The position numbers and the translations under genes are program-made. Positions 24,461-36,104 of a DNA stretch of 64,000 bases are shown here, piece after piece (the stretch's first letter is position 1; the number at the start of each line of letters is the position of its first letter). Source of the stretch: Congeria kusceri (lineage: Eukaryota > Mollusca > Bivalvia > Myida > Dreissenidae); assembly GCA_027627225.1 (NCBI GenBank), contig CM051026.1:10025425-10089424 (forward strand), given 5' to 3'. Below the pieces are notes generated by a model that saw only the letters and a program-made list of their open reading frames with translations, ran no database searches and had not been told where the DNA came from.

Positions 24461-25430
24461 ATTTAACCCGTATTTTATCTACGACACAGATGTTCCGTTC
24501 TATAAAATGGGACGCGTGACATTGTGCAGAGGACACGTATGCAGCTGTTAAATTATGCAGACGACAATTATTATGCAACTATTAAATTATGCAGACACAA
24601 GTTGCACGTGTCCAGCACGAGGCGGGAAGGATGGACTGGACTACATGCACCGCCGAACACACGGACAGGAAGCGCTATAAGATCTCCAACTTGCAGCACT
24701 ACTGGAGCAATGGTTGTTCTTTTACATCAATAAAAAAATAATTGTAAATCTATGAAACGTTTTCTATGATTTCAGGCGACATTATTTTAGAAATAATTTT
24801 CGATTTATCGTTTTTTATCGGCCAATAAACAACGATTTGGAGTCTTGATGCGTAGGAATTAAACCACGCATCCGAACGAAAAAGTGTTGTTTATTGGCCG
24901 ATAAACAAGGATAATGCGAAAATTATTTCGATTCTAACACGATTTTACATATATTTTTTGCAATTGCAATTGGACCTAAGTTTACTATGCTCCGCTTAGA
25001 ATCGGGACTCCTTTTTTCGTTCTTTATTGGGTAGTTTAACAGCGATAATTTTGTTATTTGTCTGAATGAGAGAGTATCATATATTAATTAAATGATGTTT
25101 ACATTGGACAAAGGGACGAAAAGTATAGTTTTTATTCAAACACACGAACTATAATTTGATGAACATTTTTTTATAATGAAGTAATCGAAAGAAAGCAGAT
25201 TGCCTTGCATATTAGCACATCGTGTTTACTCAACCAAAAAAGAAACCTGACTATTCATAATTTGATACAAGAATTAGAAAGCGACAAACTATACGCAGTC
25301 AGATTTCTTCTTTGGCTGAGTATATCATACCAAATACAACGTATTTTGAGACTGTTTATTTTTTGCTTCTTTAATTAACCCAATTTTAACACAAGTAAAT
25401 TAATCTTATAGCCCGGAATTGGGATTTTGA
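24461..25430 (+). repeat. Segmental duplication 3, copy A (pair of 34254-35420)
   Basis: Shares with 34254-35420, in order: TTTAACCCGTATTT, GACACNGATGTTCCG, AAATTATGCAGAC, CTCCAACTTGCAGCAC, a foldback copy, GCGGATTGCCTTGCATATTAG and TACGCAGTCAGATTTCTTCT. Both lie downstream of a 26-bp array of the same subtype. It contains no gene. Confidence 0.82.
24790..25085 (+). repeat. Foldback family copy 3
   Basis: Left arm TTTTATCGGCCAATAAACAAC and GGAGTCTTGATGCGTAGGAA, right arm GTTGTTTATTGGCCGATAAAC, then the tail with ATGCTCCGCTTAGAATCGGG. The central part between the arms is deleted. Confidence 0.8.
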
Positions 25431-25442
25431 CAAAGCGTTATT

Positions 25443-26325
25443 TAAACAAGAGCACCGCCTACGGGTGCTGGACGCTTGACTTTCTCATATTTGATAGTAA
25501 TATAGGCTTATGTGTATAATAAGTTTATCACTGTCATAGAGTTCTTTTGAATTTCAAGTCAAAACCTCCTATAGATATTGAGAAATTTGACCTAAAGCAA
25601 ACAGTTTTAAGTTGAAAAAAGGGCAATAACTCCACCCAAATCCTTGATATAATTACCTCATCTTGTCTACAAAATGGGTTCATAACTGTGATGTTGTGTT
25701 TCAAGTCAAAACCTCTTACAGATATTGTGAAATTTGACCTAAAGCGAAATTTCTAAGTTGAAAAAGGGCAATAACTCAAGCAAAATCCTTGATGGAGTTA
25801 CCACCTCTTGTATACAGAATAAGTTCATCACTTGATCAACTACTTTGAGTTTCAAGTCAATACTTCATATAGGTATCGAGAAATTTGACCTAAAAGGAAA
25901 ATTGTAAGTTATAATAAGGGTAATAAGTTCATCAAAACCCTTTAAAGAGTTACCTCCTCTTGTCTGCAGAATGGTTTCAACTCCATAAATAAGTACCCTG
26001 AGTTTTAATTTAATGTCTTGATAGTTATTGTGAAATTTTATATTTACCACATTTTTGTCAAAATACGTCCAAACAAGGAAAGGTAACTCTGGAAATACAA
26101 ACAGGGTTACCTACCTTGTTGTAATGGAGAACCCTTTTGATACTGAACAAGTATTGAAAATTTCAAATGGATACCTTTGATAGTTTTTGCGAAATGGACT
26201 TTGCCAAGAAACTTAACCTTAAAACTTAGCCAAAAAACTAAACTAACGCAGACGCTGACGCAGAAGCAGGCGAAGGGCGTCGACAATTACTCGACTTTTT
26301 TTTCTTCGAAAAGTCGAGCTAAAAA
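25443..26325 (+). mobile_element. Helitron-like repeat with ~148-bp tandem modules
   Basis: It starts with AACAAGAGCACCGCCTACGG, which forms a small hairpin (GCACC/GGTGC). Three to four modules follow, marked by TCAAGTCAAAACCTC near 25556, 25702 and 25851 and GAAATTTGACCTAAA. The end is a hairpin (CTCGACTTTT, TTCGAAAAGTCGAG) followed by CTAAAAAT. The terminus matches the style of the element at 2340-2990 (hairpin, then GAGCTAAA) though the bodies differ. No protein is encoded. Confidence 0.6.
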
Positions 26326-26824
26326 TCTATATTTAAAAAAATGATTATTATTGAAATGCACAGTTGAGTATTAAATAGCTTCTGCAGACCGACCTATGGT
26401 TCCATTGTAAATAAATAAGATAAAATTTTACTGGACCTTGAGTATGTTCCCAAAGGACTGTTTCTATCAACCACCCAAGCAGAAATTTGGTCATTCGCTC
26501 AGTAAATTCGAACACATCCGGACACATCAACAGGAACCAAAACCACAGCTGTGTTTAAATTAAACAGGACTGAAAGTCGCGGTCACCAAACCAAGCGGTG
26601 AAGGATACGACAGACAGTGATGGCGATTTATGTTTGATTAAAAGTCATAAAAAATATGATCTCATTCTTCTCATATCGCAATTTCATTCTTCACATTTTC
26701 TGTGTCCAGTTGTTGATATGCACTCAAATCATATTCTTCACACATGAAAAAAAAGTGTTCAAATTAAAATAAAAGTGAATTTTTTAAATCCTAATCCTAT
26801 TTTTCACACTATTTTTCACATTTA

Positions 26825-27105
26825 CGTGATTTACGGTACGCTACAATATGCATGGTATAGTACGAGACGGTTAAGTATGGTACGGCTTGGTATGGTATGG
26901 CATGGTATAGTGTGGCATGGCATGGCATGTACGGTATGGTTTGTAATGCTATGGTATGGAAATGTATGGTACGGTACCATGCGGTACGGTACGGTACGAT
27001 ACTTTACGGTTAGGTACGGTACGGTTAGGTACCGTACGATACGGTAACGATATGGTACCGTACGATACGATACGGGAGGTACGGTACGCTACGCTACTGT
27101 ACTGT
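26825..27105. repeat. (GGTAC/GGTAT)n pentanucleotide microsatellite
   Basis: Irregular TACGG and GGTAT units, nearly stop-free, which create Tyr/Gly/Val/Arg-rich open frames on both strands. Confidence 0.9.
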
Positions 27106-27439
27106 CCAAACATATGTACTAACATGTGCGGAGGTTCTAATAAGATCATTATATTACCGTCCGTGTATACGAATATTCTAGTTCGGGCGGACATATGCAT
27201 GGTTATTTTGGGTTTAATGATCCAAAATAGGACGTGTCTTTGTACGTACGTTCAGATGCGTGAATTGGTTAATATCCCAATAAAAAGGTGTACGTTCGTA
27301 TGAAAGTACGCGAGTACATAAACATGTACATATATATGTACATATACATGTCTGTCTCCTAATTAGACCGTACAAACGTATTGACAAACGATTAAGCGCA
27401 TGCACACACAAGTAGCTCCTCAATAGGGCTTAGTTTCTC

Positions 27440-27600
27440 ATAGTGATGACAATACTGATGATGACGTTAAGTATAATGATAATACTGGTGATGCATAAAA
27501 TAATTATGATGACGATGATGACAATGATGATGATGACGATGGTGACGATGATGGTGATGATGATGATGATGATGATGATAATGATGATGATTACTGTATA
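27440..27600. repeat. GAT trinucleotide microsatellite
   Basis: Imperfect GATGATGAC units, densest at 27505-27590. Confidence 0.9.
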
Positions 27601-28774
27601 ATTATGCTCCGAATAATGATTTAATCGCTTGTCGCGTTACAATTTCACCTTAAATTATGTGAAAAATGTGATCCGTACGCATACCCCCTTTTTGGCCAAT
27701 CATATTCTTCACACTTATTTCATGTGACAAATGAGATCCTATTCTTCACAGGCGTGTAAAAAATATGATTTGTGAAAAATATGATTCTACATAGCATACG
27801 AGTAATAAAGCACGTGCGTGTGACTTGGGTACAAACTAATATTATCTGTAATTTATAAAACCCGGCCTCTCACGCTTCAAATAAAATGAACAATATTATT
27901 TATGCTTTCTATTTGTTCCAATGTTCAAGGTCTGCAACACTGCACTTGAATGCATTACAAAAATAATAGTAAAATCGCACGAAACCCGCGTTTACTGATT
28001 CCAACGTTGAGTTTACAACTGCCCGTTCTCTTCCGAAATCGAGCCAATTTTGTTTCTGTGTTTCGGGCATCCCGACTCTACCTAGCAAATAACCCCTGAC
28101 CCTAAAATTTTAGCGACGATTGTTTTTTTTTCGTGAAATCTGTATTCGTCAGATATTAGATAATTTTAATGTTTTTTTTTTACCGGAATGTGTCTTTAAA
28201 AAAGTTAATAAAAACCTCAATACCGACCCTACCTAACATTTTTGAAACCGTTGCCCGGAACACACAATTAATTTTTTTAGCCTCACCATAAAATTATATT
28301 TTCGACATTCATGCTAATAACAGATTGGTGACTATATATATATATTTACATAGCACTATTTTCATAATGGATATACGTTCAAAAGTGCTCTACACTATAT
28401 ATACAATCAATGTATATTCTACAAAAATAAGTGCCATTATAAAACATAACTATGGGCCCTGAACAATATTTTAAAGAACACATGTTGACAAAAGCTCCCA
28501 CGGCGACTGTTCTTGTTATAACAGTAACATGTTCACCAAAAACCAATGGCATCAGATTATTTACATTAGTATGTTTATAGCTTTTTTTTGTCACCGGTTA
28601 CAAAAACAATACTGATCACTTCAATAAAAAGAGAAATAAATGTTTAAATTATTAAATTACATGCATACGTGATCGTATTTTTTAAATATGGAAAAAGATT
28701 TGCCACAAATACCAAGGATATTGGGAGATTTTGTAATCATGATCGCGCTTAAAGATCGTAATCTAAGTAATATT

Positions 28775-29115
28775 GTAACGTGATACTCGCTAATGTTTCT
28801 ATGGACAAAGAACAACATTATCGTTGTTAAACTACCCAATAAACGAAGCAAAAAGAAGTTCCGATTCTGAGCGGAGCATAGTAAAATTATGTTTCAATTA
28901 CAATTGCAAAAATATAGGTCAACTCATCTTAAAAGCGAAATAATGTTCGCATAATTAGTGTTTATCGAGCACTAAACAACTCTTTGTCGTTCTGATGCGT
29001 GGCTATTAAACAACTCGTGCTAACCCCTTCTTGGTTTAATTCCTAAGCATCAGAACTCCAAATCGTTGTTTATTGGCCGATAAACAACGATTAAAAAACA
29101 TAAATTATTTCTAAA
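28775..29115 (-). repeat. Foldback family copy 4
   Basis: Near-complete minus-oriented copy: GTGATACTCGCTAATG, CCGATTCTGAGCGGAGCATA, the two arms with TTCTGATGCGTGGCTATTAA and CCTAAGCATCAGAACTCC, and TTGTTTATTGGCCGATAAAC at the end. Confidence 0.8.
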
Positions 29116-29379
29116 TTAATTAACATAAATGCGTCTTTGACTGCAAGTTGTTGTTTGATTTATGATCCTTTATATTCGTTCATTTGTGCATCATATTTTA
29201 CACCACTTTCACAATTTGCAAAACAAACAGCACTCACGATCTCTCGATCCATTTCACTACTCCGTCTGTATTTTTATACGAAACTATCCACTGAATACAA
29301 CATTCCATGTCCGTTTGGAACCGATATTTGCTTACATTATAAAAGAAATGATGTTCGATCTAAAGTTGTGTTATCGGCT

Positions 29380-29830
29380 AAAAAACCGCATCAGAACGAC
29401 AAATCGGTGTTTATTAAACAATAAACGATAATGCGAACATTATTTCGATTCTAACATGACCTGACAACATTTTCTGCAATTACAGTGCGAAGTATATAGT
29501 TTCTGAACTATTTTTCGGGTTGTTTATTAGAAGTTTAACAACGATGAATTTTGTTCTTTGTGTATAGAAAACATCCTCGTGGTTTAATTCCTACGCATCA
29601 GAACTCCAAATCGTTGTTTATTGGCCGATAAACAACGATAAATCAAAAATTATTTCTTAATTCTAACAAGACACGCGCAGAGTGATTCTGATTTGACATA
29701 TTTTTGCAATTGTAATTAGAACTACTTTTCACTATGCTCCGCTCAGAATCGGGACTTCTTTTGCGTTGTTGATTGGGTAGTTTTGTTCTTTGTCTATAGA
29801 TAAAAATAGCGAGTATCATGTCAGAATGTG
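29380..29830. repeat. Foldback family copy 5, composite of two copies
   Basis: A plus-oriented partial copy (29385-29570) is followed by a minus arm (GTGGTTTAATTCCTACGCAT at 29580) and then a plus tail (CTCCGCTCAGAATCGGGACT to GAGTATCATGTCAGAAT). This looks like recombination between two oppositely oriented copies. Confidence 0.65.
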
Positions 29831-29874
29831 CGTTTTATATCAGTCATACAAATGCAAAACATATATAATCATGC

Positions 29875-30190
29875 GTAAAAAGTCTCAGTTCATTGGATAG
29901 CGGAAACACCTAAAATACCAATTTTAGATAATTCATTACCTTAACTCCACAATTCTTGGTGCGAGTTGGCTGATAATCAAAATATTATGCCAACAAAGAT
30001 TTTCATGAAGTTGTAAAAAGATCAAATGAAAACATTTGGACTTAGAGATTGTATATAATTCATGGGCCATAACTCCACAATTCCTGGGACGATTTGGTTG
30101 ATTATTGAACTTGGCCGTGATATTGTGCCAACAAACATTTTCAGGATGTGTTCTGAAGATCGGATAAAAACGGACAGTACATTACATGAG
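29875..30190. repeat. Two diverged ~130-bp modules
   Basis: AACTCCACAATTC, TTGGTTGATNATN and TGCCAACAAA recur at an offset of about 130 bp. This is the modular style of the repeats at 109-425 and 25.4-26.3 kb. Confidence 0.5.
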
Positions 30191-30199
30191 CATCGGGAA

Positions 30200-31114
30200 T
30201 ACTTATCGTTTCACATGAGATCACCACGGATAAAGATCGTACATAGTCATTGTGACCCGCACTACCAAAGATCTAACATTAAGTAATTATCTAGAAAAAT
30301 ATCATATATAAAGCAATTATTATAAAAATTATCAACATTTTATTAGAAATTACAAGCAAAAACTGAACAAAGGGACGCATACCATTAAAACATTGTGTGC
30401 AGCCTAGTTGTGAGGTTACACACGCACGATTCGGAGCCTCGCGTTTCAGTTTCAGAATGGTCCCTTCACATGAAAGAAGTCAACAATATTTTAAGTAGTG
30501 GCCATTTCTTTTCAATCGGAAGAGGTAGTGAAAACAAGCCATTAAGATATTTGCTCTCCAAGTTAACAGCTACATGCTGGTATTTATAAATGTTCGAAAA
30601 TTAAGAAATTCTTTAATAGGAGTTTAGTTTGACAAAGAAATCGATAGTTTCAAGATTTTGATAAAAATATTCGCAATTAAATTCCATTAATAGTATTTAT
30701 CGAGCACATGTTCCAAAGGACTGTGACATTTATTACTTTGTTAGAGATATATTATATTTTTTTGTAACTTCTTTTATTACCTAATTCCATATTTTGCTCA
30801 TCCATGTATAGCTCTTATGTTTTGCATATGGCCAGAAAGCAACTGTATGGTTAAGAGCTAATAAATGGTTGTTGGTGTTGTTGATGGTGGTGGTGTTTTA
30901 ACATATTTTCAACTCTTTCTAAATATGGGCCCATATCGCTCCTTTGAAGATTGTTTAGCTATTATGAGTTTGTGCGGGGACGGGAATGAGAAACACTACT
31001 CAGAAGCGTAAATCAGCCACACAATTAGCGAATCGTATTCTCCTCCTTCGTCGAAAAACATGTTGCACGTGTACCAGTCAATATGCAACATGACGGAGTT
31101 GCACCTAGGTCAGG
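30200..31114 (+). repeat. Segmental duplication 2, copy B (pair of 21700-23040)
   Basis: See the partner at 21700-23040. This copy lacks the tRNA-like insertion and the two short tandem duplications, so it is closer to the ancestral form in those places. Confidence 0.8.
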
Positions 31115-31199
31115 ATTATTGTTTTTCGGAATAGAGGGTGAATATTTTCATCAAAACAAATTTCATTCATTCGCTATAGAACATGTAAATATGCTAATG

Positions 31200-31510
31200 A
31201 AATAATCTTAAATTTAGAGTTGTTTATCGGCTATTAAACAACGAGTTTGAGTTTTGATGCGTAGGAATTAGACCACGAGGTCGTTAGAACAACAAGTCGT
31301 TGTTTATTAGCCGATAAACAACGATAATGCGATGATTAGTTCGATTCTAACATGACCTGACAACAAATTCCGCAATTACAATCCGAAATATTTTTTACAG
31401 TTTCGGAACAATTTGTTTCGTGTTGTTTCTTGGTACCGTAGTTTAACAACGGTAAATTTTGTTCAGTATCAATAGAACACATGGCGCTTGTCACGTTCGA
31501 ATATTGATTT
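31200..31510 (+). repeat. Foldback family copy 6
   Basis: Arms TTGTTTATCGGCTATTAAAC and GTTGTTTATTAGCCGATAAA, then TTCGATTCTAACATGACC and a tail ending near 31500 with GTCACGTTCGAAT. Confidence 0.75.
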
Positions 31511-31599
31511 TAAATAACTTGGTAATGTTTTCTATATCTGCTGTTTAAGTTAAATTAAACAGCAATTTTTACGTGACACGCGCAAAGTTTTCTAAAGAA

Positions 31600-32160
31600 A
31601 AACAAGAAAAAATTCCGTTGTTAAATAGCAAACAACTCGCAAAAGTAGTTTCGAAACTGTAAACTATAGTTCTCATTGTAATTGCAGAATATGTCGTCAT
31701 GTCATGTAAGAATTAAAATAATTTTCGCTTTATCGTTTTTTATCTGTAATAAACAACTATTTTTCGCTCTGATACGCTTATATTTAAGATTCGATTCGAT
31801 TACATTTTCGATTTTGCGTTGTTTATCGGCCAATAAACAACGATCTGGTGCGGAGGAATTAAAGGGTTAAATAACCACGCATCAGAACGACCAAAAAAAA
31901 TATTGGCCGATTAACAACGATAATGCGTTTTTTTTTTTATTTTAACAATGACTTGAAAAATAGTTTTGCAATTGTAATGAAAACTATATTTTTGTATTCT
32001 CCACTCAGAATCGGGATATATTTTTGCGTCGTTCATTGGGTAGTTTAACAACGATAACTGTGCTCTTTGTCTATCGAAAAAAATTGTAATAGCATCAGAA
32101 CTCAAAACCGTTGTTTATTTACAGATAAACAACTAAAAATCGAAAATTATTTCATACTTA
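31600..32160. repeat. Foldback family copy 7, rearranged
   Basis: A minus-oriented tail (31615-31735) adjoins a plus-oriented arm pair (31820-31930, GTTTATCGGCCAATAAAC) and its tail to 32075, then a minus arm fragment to 32160. Confidence 0.65.
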
Positions 32161-33030
32161 TACACGAATGCGTGACGTTTTTACCACAGTTAAAGTTTAT
32201 ATAATTTAATAAGATATATTTCAAAGGCTCATTAAAGATAAAACAACAACAACGTATTATGGTAAAACACGTGCCCGTGTTTTATAGAGAACTTCCTGTG
32301 AGTCTGGTCCTTTAGTTACATTTAGTACATACTTCACCGTTGTTAACCTGTTATACACTCACGATTCTGCTGCAGATGCAAATGCACACATCATAAATCC
32401 ACATGTTCAGATAATAGTAACTTAACATAGAAACAGCACTTGGTTTTGTTGACAATAAAAGTTTCATTTAACAAATCGAAGTTCAAGTGACGTACAATAA
32501 AAATGTATCGATTCCAGATTATATTTTTTTGTCAACATGTAAAAAAAACTCTTTTGAATTTACTTGAATGTGTAATAGTGTTGATAAATTACTTAATAGA
32601 AACTGCAACATTATATAGAAAGAACACAATTCAATAGGTATGCGAAACATTTGCATAGACAACAATACGAAGGGTGTCCAAAAAGTGTGTGTACTCACTG
32701 AATTACTCACAATTTTCGCCAGACACATAAACAATTATTATGTCTAGAATTATCAGACTTTACTCTACAATTATATGTGACATTCATTATGCTGCTTTAA
32801 ACTACAAAACAAAACCAGTTTATAAAGCACTGACACTGTAGCGCTATCGTAGCACGTCGCGTCGAAATGTAACGTCATCGATGAACGTCAAATATATCAC
32901 CTTTCTTTTACCGATACAATATTTGGCATTTCAAAAAATACTATCACTGAAAACACTCGATTCAACGATTGTGTCGATGAATCCACATTTTTGTGAATCA
33001 CATGACAAAACAAGCCAGGCACAAAAAAAA
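32160..33030. other. No gene recognised
   Basis: AT-rich sequence with short open frames only and no protein motif. Confidence 0.4.
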
Positions 33031-33034
33031 AAAA

Positions 33035-33465
33035 CTTTGTTTGCCATTGCCTACCTACCTGACGAAAAAGCCCATACTCAAAATTTTTTTCTTTGTTAAA
33101 TCAAACCAGTTTTTTTTTTAATCCGAATATTCTTTTCGGATTCGTATTTTTTATTTGGGTTAAATAAAAGCTCGCTTTTCTTTCATTTCGGTCGTTTTCC
33201 AATGGGTTAATAAATTAACTGTATCAGCTAGGCGCTTGCTTAACATAGGCTATACCAAATTGCAATTCTTATCATGTTTTATGAAACTTGTGAAAACAAC
33301 GGGCTCTTTGTCAATATATCAACAGAAACTTGATTATATTATCAAAAGCAATGTCTGTATTATACGCTATATTTTGGCTCTAAATGGATCATTAATAAAT
33401 TAGCATAAAAAAATTGCCTACCAACCAGCTACCTTGGGTAGGCCATGGCAAACAAACAATTTTTT
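33035..33465. repeat. Candidate inverted-repeat element
   Basis: TTTGTTTGCCATTGCCTACC at about 33037 is matched in inverted form by GGTAGGCCATGGCAAACAAA near 33440. The pair encloses about 400 bp without coding sequence. Confidence 0.45.
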
Positions 33466-33849
33466 AAGGTTGGCCCCAGCTTAAAACTGCAAAATTACGG
33501 AGTTTGTATGTGTCTGCAATTACCGGTCTCTTCCTCTGAAATGCGTTTCTATACAATATACATCCGTATTAACTGAATTCTAAAATGGTTTTGCTAATTA
33601 AATATGACAGCTTCAGACATTAACATGCTCTAATCGATTTTGTATATACATGTGAGATATATGAACTTTGTATACAACAACAATTAACAGAAATATCAGT
33701 ACATAAACATTTTGGACACCCCTCGTATATTTCCTGTTTAATTCCGTGCATTACTTAATGAAGCGATACAAACATTAAAGGTGCTCGCTCGTGCTGGAAA
33801 ATGCCAGTCATGTGACGATACTTTTCAATTCAGCATGACAACACAAAAT

Positions 33850-34260
33850 TGTCACAACCAAACGATGCAACGACGTGACATACCCAAACGATGCCACATG
33901 CAACGACGTGACATAATCAAACGAAGCAACGACGTAACACAATCAAACGATTAAACGACGTGACATAACCAAACGACGCATTGAAGTGACACAACCAAAC
34001 GAAGCATTGAAGTGACACAACCAAACGACGCATTGAAGTGACACAACCAAAAAACGCAACGACGTTACGCAACCAAAAAACGCAACGACGTAACACAACC
34101 AAACGATGCAACGAAGAGACACAACCAAAAGGCGCAACGACGTGACAAACCCAAACGATGCAACGACGTAACACAACCAAACGATGCAACGTAGAGACAC
34201 AATCAAAAGGCGCAACGACGTGACAAACCAAATGATGCAAAGACGTTACACAATTTAACC
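33850..34260 (+). repeat. 26-bp satellite, array 4
   Basis: Same subtype as array 3 (CAACCAAACGATGCAACGAC plus GTGACA), with variants GCATTGAAGTGACA and AAAAAACGCAACGACG. It is immediately followed by segmental duplication 3. Confidence 0.9.
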
Positions 34261-34385
34261 CGTATTTCATCCACGACACGGATGTTCCGGTTTAGCAATG
34301 GGACAATTGACATGGTGCAGACGACAATTAGGCAGACGTTAAATTATGCAGACAACACGCAGACAGGAGGCGCTATAAGACCTCC

Positions 34386-34666
34386 GTAGGACCATAATTT
34401 TCACAAATCAAATTTTTCACGTCTGTGAATAAAAGGATCTTATTATTCACAGGTGTGAAAATTGAGATCTTATTCTTCATACATCACAGTCTTATTATTC
34501 ACAATTTCTGTGAATTTGTGATCACATCCAGTTTTTGATATGTAATGAAATCATATTCTTCAGTAATCCTCATGCATACCCCGTTTTAGGCAAAGTGCAT
34601 TATCCACACTTAAAAATGTGACAAATAAGATCCTGTTATTCACAGATGTATGAAAAATATGATTAT
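34386..34666. mobile_element. 281-bp insertion with flanking direct repeat
   Basis: Absent from the paired locus, where the text runs straight through TATAAGATCTCCAACTTG. Here the insertion is flanked by ATAAGACCTCC and ATAGACCTCC, consistent with a ~10-bp target duplication. The body is full of TATTCTTCAC/GTGAAAAATATGA in both orientations. It is non-coding and related to 26640-27790. Confidence 0.7.
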
Positions 34667-34784
34667 ATAGACCTCCAACTTGCAGCACCACTCGAGCAAT
34701 GGTTTTCTTTTAAATCAATACAATAATGATTGCAAATCTATTGAAATGTTTCTATGATTTCAGGCATCTAATTTTAGAAATAAT

Positions 34785-35090
34785 TTTCGATTTATAGTTG
34801 TTGATCGGCCAATTAACAACGATTTGGAGTTCCAATGCTAAGGAATTAAACCACGAGGGCGTTAGCCCGAGTTGTTCAATAATCACGCATCAGAACGACA
34901 AAGTGTTGTTTATTGGCCGATAAACAACGATAATTAATTCGATTCTAAAGCGATTTCACATATATTTTTGCAATTGCAATTGGAACTACGTTTTACTATC
35001 CTCCGCTTAGAATCGAAACTTCTTTTTGCGTTGTTTATTGGGTAGTTTAACATCGATAATTTTGTTCTTTGTCTATAGACAAATAAGAGA
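34785..35090 (+). repeat. Foldback family copy 8
   Basis: Well preserved: AGGGCGTTAGCCCGAG centre with a GGGC/GCCC stem, arms on both sides (CATCAGAACGACAAAGTG, TTGTTTATTGGCCGATAAAC), and a tail with CTCCGCTTAGAATCG and TTGTCTATAGAC. Confidence 0.82.
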
Positions 35091-35419
35091 GTACCATATA
35101 TTAATGAAAAGACGTTGGATAATGGGAAGAGGAGTGTAGCTTTTATTCAACATCACGAACAATAATTTAAGGAACATGTTTTATAATGGATTAATCGAAA
35201 TAAAGCGGATTGCCTTGCATATTAGAACATCATGTTTACTGAAAAAAAAGACACTTCATAATTTGATACAAGAAGCAGAAAGCGAAAAACTATACGCAGT
35301 CAGATTTCTTCTTTGGCTGAGTATATCATACAGTGTGTTTTGATAGTTTTGTTTTAATTTTGCTATCTAATTAACTCAATTTTAATACAAGTAAATTAAT
35401 CTTTAAGCCCCGAATTATG

Positions 35420-36100
35420 TCAGCATCAATACTAATTTTAATGACTAAGTATTCAGAAGAAAGAAAGCAACTGTATTGTGGACAACACAAATTAGCAGGC
35501 TTATATACAGCGACACTTTTTAAGGGCAAAAGATTTTCGTTTCTCGTTTGTACATCCTATAAAAGCGGTCTTCAAAAATCCTTCGGCCTCGGTTGACATC
35601 ACTCTCCTCGGGGTGCAATATTGACTTTATCCCTTAACTGCCTATGATATGTATATAATATGATAATGATATTTTGATCGCGAACACAAAAAATAAAGAG
35701 CCGCATAATCATATATGAATTGTTTTTATTTGTATGATATTTTATTATATTCCCTCATGGAATTTGCTTTACCATTCAATTATAAATAATACATAGTTAG
35801 TAAATACAATTGCAACAGTATTAACTGCTCAAATAAAACAATAAAATATCTCTCATATTCAGGGTAGTGTTTATTTCGTTATAAACTATTCGGGTGACAC
35901 ACATTTGGTCAATGTATAAATATGATTGTTAGTTTGCGAAATCTGATTGATTAAAAGTTTCAGCAAATCATACCCTTGAAAAAAAACTGTATAAACTGCA
36001 AACCCATATGCTTGATCATTATTGCCTAAATGTATTGTATATGGCCACTGTTAGACTACAGCCCGAATGCAGTGATCAACAGATCACAAAATGTACGTAC
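35420..36100. other. No gene recognised
   Basis: AT-rich sequence without recognisable features. Confidence 0.4.
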
Positions 36101-36104
36101 TCGC

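Larger units (their letters stand above)
26640..27790. repeat. Repeat with CATATTCTTCAC motifs, split by ~0.9 kb of microsatellite-rich DNA
   Basis: 26640-26750 and 27650-27790 match the left and right parts of the 281-bp insertion at 34386-34666. Shared text includes CAGTTNTTGATATG, AATCATATTCTTCA, GCATACCCC and GACAAATNAGATCCT. The unmatched middle carries a pentanucleotide and a GAT repeat. Confidence 0.6.
34254..35420 (+). repeat. Segmental duplication 3, copy B (pair of 24461-25430)
   Basis: Same order of blocks as the partner. It contains an extra 281 bp at 34386-34666 that the partner lacks. Confidence 0.82.

Noticed and set aside
26775..27303. Tyr/Gly/Arg-rich frames on both strands
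   Set aside because: Pentanucleotide microsatellite translations.
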